This document shows, in pieces, positions 35,346 to 43,883 of a stretch of 64,000 nucleotides of DNA (its first letter is position 1; every line of letters begins with the position of its first letter). The stretch spans positions 1,182,900 through 1,246,899 of the forward strand of contig NZ_CP047593.1 of the NCBI RefSeq assembly GCF_009905215.1, given 5' to 3'. A program made the translations under genes and the position numbers. The notes under the pieces were generated by a model. That model did no database searches. It was not told where the DNA came from and worked only from the letters and a program-made list of their open reading frames with translations. The stretch comes from Tichowtungia aerotolerans. GTDB lineage: Bacteria; Verrucomicrobiota; Kiritimatiellia; Kiritimatiellales; Tichowtungiaceae.

Positions 35346-36827
35346 ATGAGTGAAATTTTTAATACAAACTGGAACCGCGAACGCGTCCGCGCCGGCATGC
35401 GCTGGTTCGGTCCTGAAGACACTGTAACCATTCAGCACATTCGTCAGACGCCCGGCGTCACCAACGTCATCAGCGCGCTGCACCACATTCCGGCCGGCGA
35501 TGTCTGGACCGAAGAAGAAGTGGCCAAACGCAAAATTGAAGTGGAATTCCTGCCGAACGAATCCGCACCCGCCGACCTGAGCGGCATGGCACTGTTCAAA
35601 TGGTACAAGGAAAACGGAACCCCAAGCGGACTCATCTGGGACACTGCTGAGAGCCTGATCTTCACCGAAGACATTAAAAACGGAAGCCCCGACCGCGACC
35701 GTCACATTGCCAACTATAACGAAAGCCTGAAAAACCTCGGCCGTTTCGGCGTTTGCAACGTTGTCGGCAATTTCATGCTCGTCGCCGACTGGACCCGCAC
35801 CGGCATCGCCACCCTGCCCGACGGATCCAAAAGTCTCAAATACGTCCATGCCGCCTTCGCCGCTTTCGATATCTACCTGCTGAAGCGTCACGAAACCGAA
35901 CAGGCCTACATCGACGACGGCTCCTTCTCCGCCGAAGAAATCGAAGAGGCCCGACACTACTGGCAGCAGTACCTCGAAAACGATTCGCAGCGCCGCGAGG
36001 ACCTTGCAAAAATGATTACCGCCGGCCTGCCCGGCGCACAGGCAGGCTTTACGCTCAACGACTTCCGCGCCGCCGTTTCCAAATATGAAAACATGAGCGA
36101 AGAGGATCTGCGTGAACACATCGCCTATTTTCTCGATCATACCGTCCCCGTTGCCAAAGCCGCCGGAGTACGCCTCTGCTGCCACTCCGATGACCCGGCT
36201 TTTACCCCGTTCCTCGGAACTCCGCGCTCCGTCGGCAGCGCCGAAGGCTACAAATTCCTGCTCGACCACGGCTGCGGCGCAAACTTCTGTATCGGCTCGC
36301 TGATGGCCAACGAAAAGAACCGCGACATCACCATTGCCATCCGCGAAATCGCCGAATACGGACTCGCCAAAGGGATGAGCATCGATGAAATCTTCCCGCA
36401 CATTCACCTGCGGCCGATCGAGACCGACGGCAAGAACTTCCGCGAAGGCCATCACGCCGAACACCGCGAAGAGCTCGCCAAAGTCGTTCACACCCTCGTC
36501 GACCTCGGATGGCAGGGCGTTTTCCGCCCCGACCACGCCCCGAGCTCCGACCACGGCTTCGGCCGCCCCGGCTACGATGTGATCGGCCGCGGCTACGGCG
36601 CCAACCTGCTGCTCGGCCTCTTTGAGATGGCGGAAATCATCAAGACCACCCGCTTCCGGGTTGTCGAAGCGGCCATCAAAGCCAGCGGCGGAAATATGGA
36701 ACTGAAAGAAGACGCCCTCGAAGCCGCCCATCAGGCGGAGGTCGACAAAGTCGCCCGCAAGATCGCCTTCATCAAAATCCCCTTCGCCTACGGCGAAGAA
36801 GGCGTCTGCGCTCAGCCTATTGCATAG
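35346..36827 (+). CDS. uxuA: Mannonate dehydratase
   Basis: 493 residues. Dehydrates D-mannonate to 2-keto-3-deoxygluconate in hexuronate breakdown. Family blocks: MRWFGPEDTVTIQHIRQTPGVTNVISALHHIPAG at the N-terminus, GVRLCCHSDDPAFTPFLGTPRSVGS for metal binding, FPHIHLRPIE, and FRPDHAPSSDHGFGRPGYDVIGRGYGANLL at the end. It is longer than E. coli UxuA by a C-terminal helical extension (about 45 residues, EAAIKASGGNMELKEDALEAAHQ onwards). A GGGGGA ribosome site precedes the ATG. It is divergent from kdgK-gnd-larA-like. Confidence 0.95.
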   Translation: MSEIFNTNWNRERVRAGMRWFGPEDTVTIQHIRQTPGVTNVISALHHIPAGDVWTEEEVAKRKIEVEFLPNESAPADLSGMALFKWYKENGTPSGLIWDTAESLIFTEDIKNGSPDRDRHIANYNESLKNLGRFGVCNVVGNFMLVADWTRTGIATLPDGSKSLKYVHAAFAAFDIYLLKRHETEQAYIDDGSFSAEEIEEARHYWQQYLENDSQRREDLAKMITAGLPGAQAGFTLNDFRAAVSKYENMSEEDLREHIAYFLDHTVPVAKAAGVRLCCHSDDPAFTPFLGTPRSVGSAEGYKFLLDHGCGANFCIGSLMANEKNRDITIAIREIAEYGLAKGMSIDEIFPHIHLRPIETDGKNFREGHHAEHREELAKVVHTLVDLGWQGVFRPDHAPSSDHGFGRPGYDVIGRGYGANLLLGLFEMAEIIKTTRFRVVEAAIKASGGNMELKEDALEAAHQAEVDKVARKIAFIKIPFAYGEEGVCAQPIA

Positions 36828-36872
36828 GCGCGCACAGATTTTCCAAACCTGGAGCAAACAGATCCCCCAATT

Positions 36873-36905
36873 TCCCGGAGACGGGAAAAACGGCGGTTTG
36901 TTTTT
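36873..36905 (+). terminator. Possible terminator after uxuA
   Basis: Stem TTTCCCG / CGGGAAA (36873-36890) closes a GAGA tetraloop; a T-run follows only after 10 bases, so termination may be weak. Confidence 0.4.
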
Positions 36906-36982
36906 CCAACCTTTGGAAAAACCGTGTATATATTTTTTCCAATGTTCGGAAACGGCGCGGCCGGTTTTTCCGAAGTTTGGAA
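36904..36982. repeat. Three TTCCAA-N3-TTGGAA palindromes upstream of aroC
   Basis: Copies at 36904-36918 (perfect), 36937-36951 and 36968-36982 (one mismatch each) are spaced 33 and 31 bp apart. The last ends 16 bp before the aroC start. A degenerate fourth copy lies at about 36843. This is the densest cluster in the window. Confidence 0.85.
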
Positions 36983-36998
36983 TTTTCAGGAGAAAAAG

Positions 36999-38084
36999 AT
37001 GGGCAGTACATTCGGAACGCTTTTCAGAGTCAGCACGTTTGGAGAATCGCACGGCAAGGCTGTTGGCGCCATTGTGGACGGATGTCCGGCCAACCTTGAG
37101 TTGACCGAGGCGGACATTCAGCCACAGCTGACGCGCCGCCGTCCGGGCCAGAGCGCGCTGACGACGCAACGGGACGAGGCGGATCAGGTGACGATTCTTT
37201 CCGGCACAGAAAACGGAAAAACCCTGGGCACACCGATTGGCCTGTCGGTGAACAACAAGGACCAGCGGCCGGGCGATTACGGCGAAATGGATGTGGTACC
37301 GCGGCCGTCGCATGCGGATTACACCTATTTAATGAAATACGGAAACAAAGCATCGAGCGGCGGTGGCCGATCGAGTGCTCGTGAAACAATCGGCCGGGTG
37401 GCTGCGGGCGCGATTGCCGAGAAGTGGCTGAAAAAACGGTTTGGGAACATCGCGATTACCGCGTATGTGAGTTCGGTCAATACGGTTGAATGCCCGGATA
37501 TCGATCCGGAAACCCTGACGCGCGAGCTGGTGGATGCCACTGCGGTGCGCTGCCCCGATCCGGCCGCCGCTCAGAAAATGATTGAGCGTATTGAAGAGGC
37601 AAAGGCGGCCAAGGATTCGATGGGAGGAACAGTAACATGTATCTGCCGCGGCCTTCCGGTCGGACTGGGAGAGCCCGTTTTTGATAAGCTGGAGGCCAAA
37701 CTGGCGCATGCCATGCTTTCCATGCCGGCCACCAAGGGGTTTGAAATCGGCTCGGGCTTTGCCGGAACCCGCCTGCTCGGGTCGCAGCATAATGATGTTT
37801 TTGTGAAGAAAGGCGACCGGCTGGGGACGATTACCAACTACAGCGGCGGTGTACAGGGAGGAATCTCCAACGGGGAGCCGATTATATTCCGCGTGGCCAT
37901 CAAGCCGGTGGCAACCATCGGGCTGGCACAGAAAACGGTCGACCTGGATGGTAACGAGGTGACGCTGGAGGCGAAAGGCCGTCATGATCCCTGCGTGCTG
38001 CCACGTGCTGTTCCGATTGTTGAGGCGATGACGGCACTGGTACTGGCCGATGCCGCACTGCAGCAGGATGTCCGCCGCCTGTAG
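36999..38084 (+). CDS. aroC: Chorismate synthase
   Basis: 361 residues. Makes chorismate from EPSP with reduced FMN, the last step of the shikimate pathway. The ATG at 36999 ([23 protein letters not shown]) has a CAGGAG site 8 bases upstream, so longer in-frame starts are rejected. Family signatures [40 protein letters not shown] and the C-terminal [19 protein letters not shown] are present. The three upstream palindromes lie between its promoter region and start and may regulate it. Confidence 0.96.
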   Translation: MGSTFGTLFRVSTFGESHGKAVGAIVDGCPANLELTEADIQPQLTRRRPGQSALTTQRDEADQVTILSGTENGKTLGTPIGLSVNNKDQRPGDYGEMDVVPRPSHADYTYLMKYGNKASSGGGRSSARETIGRVAAGAIAEKWLKKRFGNIAITAYVSSVNTVECPDIDPETLTRELVDATAVRCPDPAAAQKMIERIEEAKAAKDSMGGTVTCICRGLPVGLGEPVFDKLEAKLAHAMLSMPATKGFEIGSGFAGTRLLGSQHNDVFVKKGDRLGTITNYSGGVQGGISNGEPIIFRVAIKPVATIGLAQKTVDLDGNEVTLEAKGRHDPCVLPRAVPIVEAMTALVLADAALQQDVRRL

Positions 38085-38114
38085 GTTTGCAATGATTCAC
38101 CCGACTGCAACTGC

Positions 38115-39224
38115 ATGAAGAAGATCAAACAGGATGTCCGGCAGCTTTGCATCGCTCTTCAGCGAGGCGAGCTTACGCTGGATGATGCCAAACGGCTGGC
38201 AGAGGAGCTGGAGCAGGATACAATACGCCATCAGCACAGAACGATTGTGCTGGGAAGCATCCTCGTTCTCCTGTCTTTTTTTCTGGCAGGCAACCTGATC
38301 CGGCACAGCCGGCAAAAACCTCCTGCTCGACCGGCGATGGAACAAACAAAGGCCGCCAGGCTTTCGTATGTTCCCAAACATTCGCTTCCACTGGATTCAC
38401 TGTGGGTGATTACGTACCAGAAAAACGCGGCGGATGCAGATTTGAAGCTGGCGGCAGCCACAAACCAGCCGCTCTCAGAAGAATCGGTGAAGCATGCGGC
38501 CTATCATCTGATTATGGGACGGCAGGCTCTGGAAGAGCATTTTCCAGAGGAAGCGACCGCGCATCTGGAAGAGGCTCTGGCGATTTTTCCACAGCTGCGA
38601 AACGTGCACGGCGTTCTGGGAACCGTGTACCTGCAACTGAACCAGCTGGAACCCGCCATCCGACATCTGGAAGCCGCGCAAAAGGAAGGTCCGACGCTGA
38701 CCGTGCTGAACAATCTGGGAGCGGCATTGGTCCGCACAGGCGAACTGGACCGGGCAGAAGAGTATCTTTTGCAGGCCAATGAACTGGACCCTGGCTATCC
38801 GGGCGGCCTGAAAAACATGGCTCTGCTGTATCATAAAAAAGAACAACCTGAAAAGGCGCTGACCTATTTTGAGGACTACCTGGCCCGGCACTGCGAAGAT
38901 GTTGAGACCGCAGAACTCTATGCCAACTATCTGACAGAGCTGGACCGACGGAGCCAGGCCATTGACTTCCTTGCGAATTACAGTCAGCAAAATACGGACC
39001 ATGCTCTGCCCCTGTACCTTCTGCTGGCAAAATTTGAGGCTCAGGCAACCAATACAACCGCAGCGGTCGCTGCGCTGGACAGGGCGACAGAGCACATCAG
39101 CCCCAATCTGGCGCTGACAAAACTGAACAGGGATGAATTCGATTCAATCCGCAATACAGAGGAGTTTCGGGCACTGGTTCAACGGGTCGAACTGGCCAAC
39201 GTGACACTGGAGAAAAAAAGGTGA
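38115..39224 (+). CDS. Membrane-anchored TPR protein A
   Basis: 369 residues. A cytoplasmic N-terminal helical segment and one membrane segment (about 44-61, TIVLGSILVLLSFFLAGNLI) are followed by four to six TPR units (about 115-310) and a conserved end block LNRDEFDSIRNTEEFRALVQRVE. The same layout and end block occur in the proteins at 39440 and 42506. TPR domains serve as docking surfaces; no partner can be named. It follows aroC by 30 bp. Confidence 0.85.
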   Translation: MKKIKQDVRQLCIALQRGELTLDDAKRLAEELEQDTIRHQHRTIVLGSILVLLSFFLAGNLIRHSRQKPPARPAMEQTKAARLSYVPKHSLPLDSLWVITYQKNAADADLKLAAATNQPLSEESVKHAAYHLIMGRQALEEHFPEEATAHLEEALAIFPQLRNVHGVLGTVYLQLNQLEPAIRHLEAAQKEGPTLTVLNNLGAALVRTGELDRAEEYLLQANELDPGYPGGLKNMALLYHKKEQPEKALTYFEDYLARHCEDVETAELYANYLTELDRRSQAIDFLANYSQQNTDHALPLYLLLAKFEAQATNTTAAVAALDRATEHISPNLALTKLNRDEFDSIRNTEEFRALVQRVELANVTLEKKR

Positions 39225-39303
39225 ACTATTTTTTTTACCTCTATTGCGGAATAATCGTTGCTTTTCTGTCTGTTTTTATTACTCTCCCCCGCTTTCGGAG
39301 ACT

Positions 39304-39381
39304 GGTGGGTGTAGCTCAGTTGGTTAGAGCGTCAGATTGTGATTCTGAATGTCGCGGGTTCGAATCCCGTCATCCACCCCA
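39304..39381 (+). tRNA. tRNA-His (GTG)
   Basis: Acceptor stem GTGGGTG/CATCCAC closes a full cloverleaf; the anticodon GTG is at 39339-39341 between the stem halves TCAGA and TCTGA. The extra G at position -1 (39304) opposite discriminator C is characteristic of tRNA-His. The CCA end is encoded (39379-39381), followed by a T-run. Confidence 0.97.
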
Positions 39382-39439
39382 TTTTTTCGTTCTCAAACAT
39401 TTCCATCAACACATCACCTCACACGCAGGGATATAAGAT

Positions 39440-40543
39440 ATGAAAAGAAAAGATGAGCTCCGCGATATCTATCAGGCCGGCAATCCTGACTTCGAAAAGG
39501 ATTTTACACCACAGGTTGCACAGGAAATTATTGAACAGCGCCAGCGGGATCTTTTCCGGAGCCGAATTGTCTCCATGTTTTTCGGGGGTCTGGCCGTTAT
39601 CCTGTCGGTAGTACTGGTCGCAGTCGCCATCCGTGACTTCTTAAGCAAAACCGAAATTTCCAAACCGGTCCAGAGTCAGGGAAAAGCCTTTATCCCCCGC
39701 CACTCCCTGTCCTCCGAAGCCGTCTGGGTCATTAACTACAAACAGGCCATCGAAGAAGAAGGTTTCGGCAGCGAAGAAGAAGGAGAAAAACCGCTCTCGA
39801 CCAAATGGGTGAAAAAAGCCGCATACCACATCATTATGGGCCAGCAGGCGCTGGCGATCGGCGAACCGGACGAAGCTCTGGAACATTTTAACGACGTAGT
39901 GAAGATTTTTCCTGAAATCGAGGGAATTCACCGGGTCATGGGAACTCTTTACATCCAGAAAGAGCAATACGATCTGGCCGCCAACCATCTCGAACTGGCA
40001 CTGCAGGAAGAAGAATCCTTTGAAACCATAAACAATCTTGGAACGGCCTACATTGGAACGAAAGACTACGACGCTGCTGAAAAATACCTGAAACGTGCTC
40101 TTGAGCTGCAGCCGGAAAGCCCGATCTGCCATAAAAATCTGGCCGTGCTTTACCGGGACATGGAACGTAATGACGATGCCATGTTCCACTTTGAAAAATA
40201 CCTCGACCTGCGCCCGGATGACATAGAAACCATGCAGACCTACGCCCTGTTCCTAACCAGCCTGGGACGCTGGCAGGCCGCCGCTGATTTCCTCGAAAAA
40301 CTGACCACTCAGGTTACCGATATTGCCCCGATCTACTTTCTGCTGGCCCAGGTGCAGGTTCAGAACGGCCAACAGGACAAAGCCATCGCGGCTTTAAAAC
40401 GCGGCATTCAGCTGGTTGATCCCACCCTGGCCCTGGCATGGATGAACCAGACAGAGTTCAACACGGTCCGCGAATCCCCTGACTTTAAAAAACTGGTGGA
40501 CGAACTGGAAATCGCCTCTGTATCGCTGGACAATATGGAATAG
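39440..40543 (+). CDS. Membrane-anchored TPR protein B
   Basis: 367 residues, paralogue of the protein at 38115. A basic N-terminal region, one membrane segment (about 46-65, MFFGGLAVILSVVLVAVAI), the block FIPRHSLSSEAVWVINYKQA (compare YVPKHSLPLDSLWVITYQKN in protein A) and then TPR units (about 130-300) lead to the end block MNQTEFNTVRESPDFKKLVDELE. Strong local likeness shows tandem duplication with the tRNA gene between the copies. Function is unknown. Confidence 0.87.
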   Translation: MKRKDELRDIYQAGNPDFEKDFTPQVAQEIIEQRQRDLFRSRIVSMFFGGLAVILSVVLVAVAIRDFLSKTEISKPVQSQGKAFIPRHSLSSEAVWVINYKQAIEEEGFGSEEEGEKPLSTKWVKKAAYHIIMGQQALAIGEPDEALEHFNDVVKIFPEIEGIHRVMGTLYIQKEQYDLAANHLELALQEEESFETINNLGTAYIGTKDYDAAEKYLKRALELQPESPICHKNLAVLYRDMERNDDAMFHFEKYLDLRPDDIETMQTYALFLTSLGRWQAAADFLEKLTTQVTDIAPIYFLLAQVQVQNGQQDKAIAALKRGIQLVDPTLALAWMNQTEFNTVRESPDFKKLVDELEIASVSLDNME

Positions 40544-40544
40544 C

Positions 40545-42491
40545 CTATCGGCTTAATTCCAGCGAAACACTTCCGCTCCCGGCCGGCAGGCCGGGGCGAT
40601 CTGAAAATCCGACATTAACTCCCTGATTGATCAGATTCTGCACTGCCGGGATCTGCCGGAAAGAGACCGGCACCCAAACGCGATCAACCGAAAAGTTCTG
40701 ACAGATTTCATCAACAGAACATGCATCTATTTCGGAATCGACCAGAGCCAGTACCGGCAATTGATTCACTCCGCTCCTCTTTAAGAAACGAACCGCTCGA
40801 GACAAACTGTAGGAATCTCCCTTCGCCGACAGGATCTGAGCTCTTGAGTTTTCTGATACCATCACGGCAAACCCGGCTTCTCTTTCCACATGAATACCGC
40901 GATCCGCCAGAAAACAATGCGCATCAACAATCCATAACAGCCCGGCACAAAGCACGGAAAGAAGGCCGTATTTACGGCAGCGAACCGGGCCCGCAAAGAA
41001 CACAACCAGCCCGATATACCAAAGAGCCGGCACCCAGAATGAAGGGGAGCGAACAAACCGATAGGCCCCGGGCAATCTTCCCAACCAATGAATCGTGCCC
41101 ATCAGCAAACTGATGAATATCCGATTTGCATGATTAAAAATAATAGTTGCTGAAAGAGAAACCGGCGCAACCAACAAGCAGCAGCACCCCGTCAAAACAA
41201 TCATAAAAGTCAGCGGAATGATCAGCAGATTCCCACCCAATGCCACCGGAGAAATGGAATTGAAAAAGCCTGCGGTTAACGGTGCCGAAAATATCCACGC
41301 GGCAAAGGAAGTGATCATCAGCAGTCCGGCCGCTTTCAAAAAAACAGCCATCGATTTCGGGCCGCCCAATCCGGCCCAAACAACCCGGCCCGGCCGAACA
41401 ACCCCGTTGATCTGGCGGATCGTATACAGGTGAACCATCACAATGCCGCAGACAACCGTGAACGATAAAAGGAACCCCGGGTCATTTAGCTGAAACGGAT
41501 TGACCGCCAGCAAAAGAATAGCGGCAAGAGAAATCGCGGAAACGGTGTCGGACCGACGATGAAACAGCGGTGCGGCAAAATAGACAGACGCCATGGTCAA
41601 CGCCCGGAAAGCGCTGGCCTTCATGCCGGTCGACACAACGTACAACAACAGCAGCGGTATCAAAAACAGCCCCCATTTAGGCTTCGCAACACCTATGATT
41701 TTCAGAAATGCAATAAGGATGGCGGCCATAACTCCGACATGCAGACCGGAAATTGCAAAAATATGAAGCGTTCCTGTTCGCGAAAACACCTGATACAGAT
41801 CATTTGGAAGTTCGTGCCGATAGCCGAGCAAAAGAGCCTGAAGCAGCTGCGCCTGCCGGGGAAACTGCTCCAGTCCACAACCAAGCGCTGATGAAGCACG
41901 GCGACGCAGCGAATAGCAGGCTCTCCGCAATGAGACTGGTGCCTTGCGAAGGCAAGCCGCGCTTCCACGGTCTGTATAGAATGCGCCCCCAACTCCTCCA
42001 TAGGCTTTCTCAAAACTTCTGAAACGCCCTTTCAGATGCCAACGCTCACCATATTCAGCGGAGCGGATCATGCTGTTGACACGAACACGAACCAGGAAAT
42101 CTGCAGGGTGCCACTCCTTTTCGAACCGCACCGCGTCCACCCTGAAGTTGAAGATAATCACCGCATCGTCTTCGAAAAATTTCGGATCTTCATCGATCGT
42201 CCCGATTATTTCCTGAGAGGAAGAGCAGACCTCAGCGGCTGGAAGCACCGTCTTCGCAGGAACCTGAATCGATTCAACGGCGCTATATGCAGCAGACAGC
42301 AGCAAAACAGCGACATAAACTCCACAGCTCCTCCGAAATGTGTGCCCCCCGGACAGCAAAGACAGAGCACAGGCAGACAGCCCCAGCAGAAGAAGTGCCG
42401 ACAGGTTGAATTGCTGCTGAAGATACAGCCCCAGCACCATCGACAGCGCCAGACCAACCAGTGGCCGGCGAACCTGTGGGCAGATCCTCAT
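40545..42491 (-). CDS. comEC: ComEC/Rec2-family protein with degenerate C-terminal domain
   Basis: 648 residues. An N-terminal DUF4131-type part is followed by the Competence membrane core with the FAISGLHVGVMAA motif and about ten membrane segments (about 230-510). ComEC carries single-stranded DNA across the inner membrane. The C-terminal 120 residues look like the usual metallo-beta-lactamase part (RFLKRSGVNQLPVLALVDSEIDACSVDEICQNFSVDRVWVP), but the H-x-H-x-D-H metal motif is missing, so it is probably catalytically inactive. It follows the TPR gene at 42506 by 14 bp. Confidence 0.9.
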   Translation of the reverse strand: MRICPQVRRPLVGLALSMVLGLYLQQQFNLSALLLLGLSACALSLLSGGHTFRRSCGVYVAVLLLSAAYSAVESIQVPAKTVLPAAEVCSSSQEIIGTIDEDPKFFEDDAVIIFNFRVDAVRFEKEWHPADFLVRVRVNSMIRSAEYGERWHLKGRFRSFEKAYGGVGGAFYTDRGSAACLRKAPVSLRRACYSLRRRASSALGCGLEQFPRQAQLLQALLLGYRHELPNDLYQVFSRTGTLHIFAISGLHVGVMAAILIAFLKIIGVAKPKWGLFLIPLLLLYVVSTGMKASAFRALTMASVYFAAPLFHRRSDTVSAISLAAILLLAVNPFQLNDPGFLLSFTVVCGIVMVHLYTIRQINGVVRPGRVVWAGLGGPKSMAVFLKAAGLLMITSFAAWIFSAPLTAGFFNSISPVALGGNLLIIPLTFMIVLTGCCCLLVAPVSLSATIIFNHANRIFISLLMGTIHWLGRLPGAYRFVRSPSFWVPALWYIGLVVFFAGPVRCRKYGLLSVLCAGLLWIVDAHCFLADRGIHVEREAGFAVMVSENSRAQILSAKGDSYSLSRAVRFLKRSGVNQLPVLALVDSEIDACSVDEICQNFSVDRVWVPVSFRQIPAVQNLINQGVNVGFSDRPGLPAGSGSVSLELSR

Positions 42492-42505
42492 AAAAATGGC
42501 AGTTA

Positions 42506-43774
42506 TCAGTTTCTGGGCTTCAGCACTTCCAAATCCGTTTTAGAAGGAAGTTTCAAGTCCGGAGCAAGCGGGGTTTCCTGACGAACTTCACGCCGGCGAA
42601 TTTCTTCGATCGCCTGGCGGGTTTTTTCTCCGGCAACCTGGTCGGCAAACGAACGAAACTCAATGGTTTCCCGGACCGGGTCAAAGCCTGGATCACTCAA
42701 CCATGGAATCACTTCAGATTCCCCATACAGGCTGACAGCCTGTCCAAGAAAAATAACGGCTTTCCCCGCTTCATTCTGATGGGAATAGTTCCGGGCCAGA
42801 GCATAATACCGCTTCGATTGGGGATCCAGTTTCCCCAGTTTCATATAATACGGGAGAGCCTTCTCCCACTCACCGCGCCACTCATAAATTGTGCCGGCCC
42901 CCTCCAATGCCAGCAAGTGATTCGGATCACGTTTCAAGATCCGGTCATACAGTTGCAGTGCTGTATCAGAGTCGCCTTTCGCGGCATAGTCATATGCAGC
43001 CACTTCCATTACGTGCAGGTTTTCCGGATCGTCCTTAAGCATCCGCTCGGCCAAAAGGAGACTCGCTTCTGATCGGTCGGTTTTATGTAAAGCCGTCAGC
43101 AGATAGTCTTTGACCTGCCGATTGCCACCGTCCTGACCCAACAGCCGGATACACAAAGGAACGGCCTCTTCATACTTTTCAAGCTGCATATACAGCTGAA
43201 GAAGCAGGCTCTGTGCTGCCAGACTCTCCGGCGCAAAACGAAGTGCCTCCTGAAGGCGGACCACCGCCTGCTCATTCAGATCCCGCTGTTCAAGGCTTTC
43301 AGCAGAGCGCAAAAGGATACCTGCCTGCTCAAGGCTGTCCAGGCGCACCTTCAAAAACTCAGCATCGCCGGAATCAACAGGCCCATCAGATAATGTTCCT
43401 TCAGCCAGAGGCCCTCTTTCCATGACTCCGGAGTTCACCTCCCAGCGCTCCAGATCCTTTCCCGTTGGACCTTCAAATTGTCCCACGATCAGCTTCAGAG
43501 CCACATATCCGATAATCAGAAGCACCGGAATCAAAAAGATTTTCAGCGCGAGCATGGCCATTTGGGCCTGGCTCGCTCGATTGCTGTTTTCCCGACGACG
43601 GGCGGGAGAATGCCGGGACGTGCGATTCACCTGCTGCCGGGATGCCCCGGAATACTCATCCAGCGGAGCTTCAGAATCAGGCCGTTCATAAAAGCCGTGT
43701 CCAGAGTCCACCGATGAAGGTTTTCCGGCCCCAACCGGACGGGGCTTTTTCTCTTTTTTACCGAAATTTTTCAT
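42506..43774 (-). CDS. Membrane-anchored TPR protein C
   Basis: 422 residues. A long basic, low-complexity N-terminus (about 1-70), one membrane segment (about 76-93, ALKIFLIPVLLIIGYVALKL), then TPR units (about 155-340) and an end block LSDPGFDPVRETIEFRSFADQ, which matches those of the proteins at 38115 and 39440. It is cotranscribed with comEC, but no known link of such TPR proteins to DNA uptake can be claimed from sequence. Confidence 0.82.
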   Translation of the reverse strand: MKNFGKKEKKPRPVGAGKPSSVDSGHGFYERPDSEAPLDEYSGASRQQVNRTSRHSPARRRENSNRASQAQMAMLALKIFLIPVLLIIGYVALKLIVGQFEGPTGKDLERWEVNSGVMERGPLAEGTLSDGPVDSGDAEFLKVRLDSLEQAGILLRSAESLEQRDLNEQAVVRLQEALRFAPESLAAQSLLLQLYMQLEKYEEAVPLCIRLLGQDGGNRQVKDYLLTALHKTDRSEASLLLAERMLKDDPENLHVMEVAAYDYAAKGDSDTALQLYDRILKRDPNHLLALEGAGTIYEWRGEWEKALPYYMKLGKLDPQSKRYYALARNYSHQNEAGKAVIFLGQAVSLYGESEVIPWLSDPGFDPVRETIEFRSFADQVAGEKTRQAIEEIRRREVRQETPLAPDLKLPSKTDLEVLKPRN

Positions 43775-43791
43775 ATCGTAACGGAGGTTGA

Positions 43792-43813
43792 TGCAACAAC
43801 AAAATCTGTTGCA
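43792..43813. other. 7-bp inverted repeat upstream of rmuC
   Basis: TGCAACA and TGTTGCA separated by 8 bases, in the divergent region between the TPR gene and rmuC. It resembles half-sites of the LacI-type operator, but the spacer is different, so the same regulator is unlikely. Confidence 0.35.
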
Positions 43814-43883
43814 GTATCAAGCCGGCAGCGTAAAGTGTCAAGCGCGGCACGTCGCCGGAAACAGTCCTTATTGGAGATATTTT

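Noticed and set aside
35325-37313. 662-codon minus-strand frame opposite uxuA and aroC
   Set aside because: Shadow of uxuA, with no family likeness and no ribosome site.
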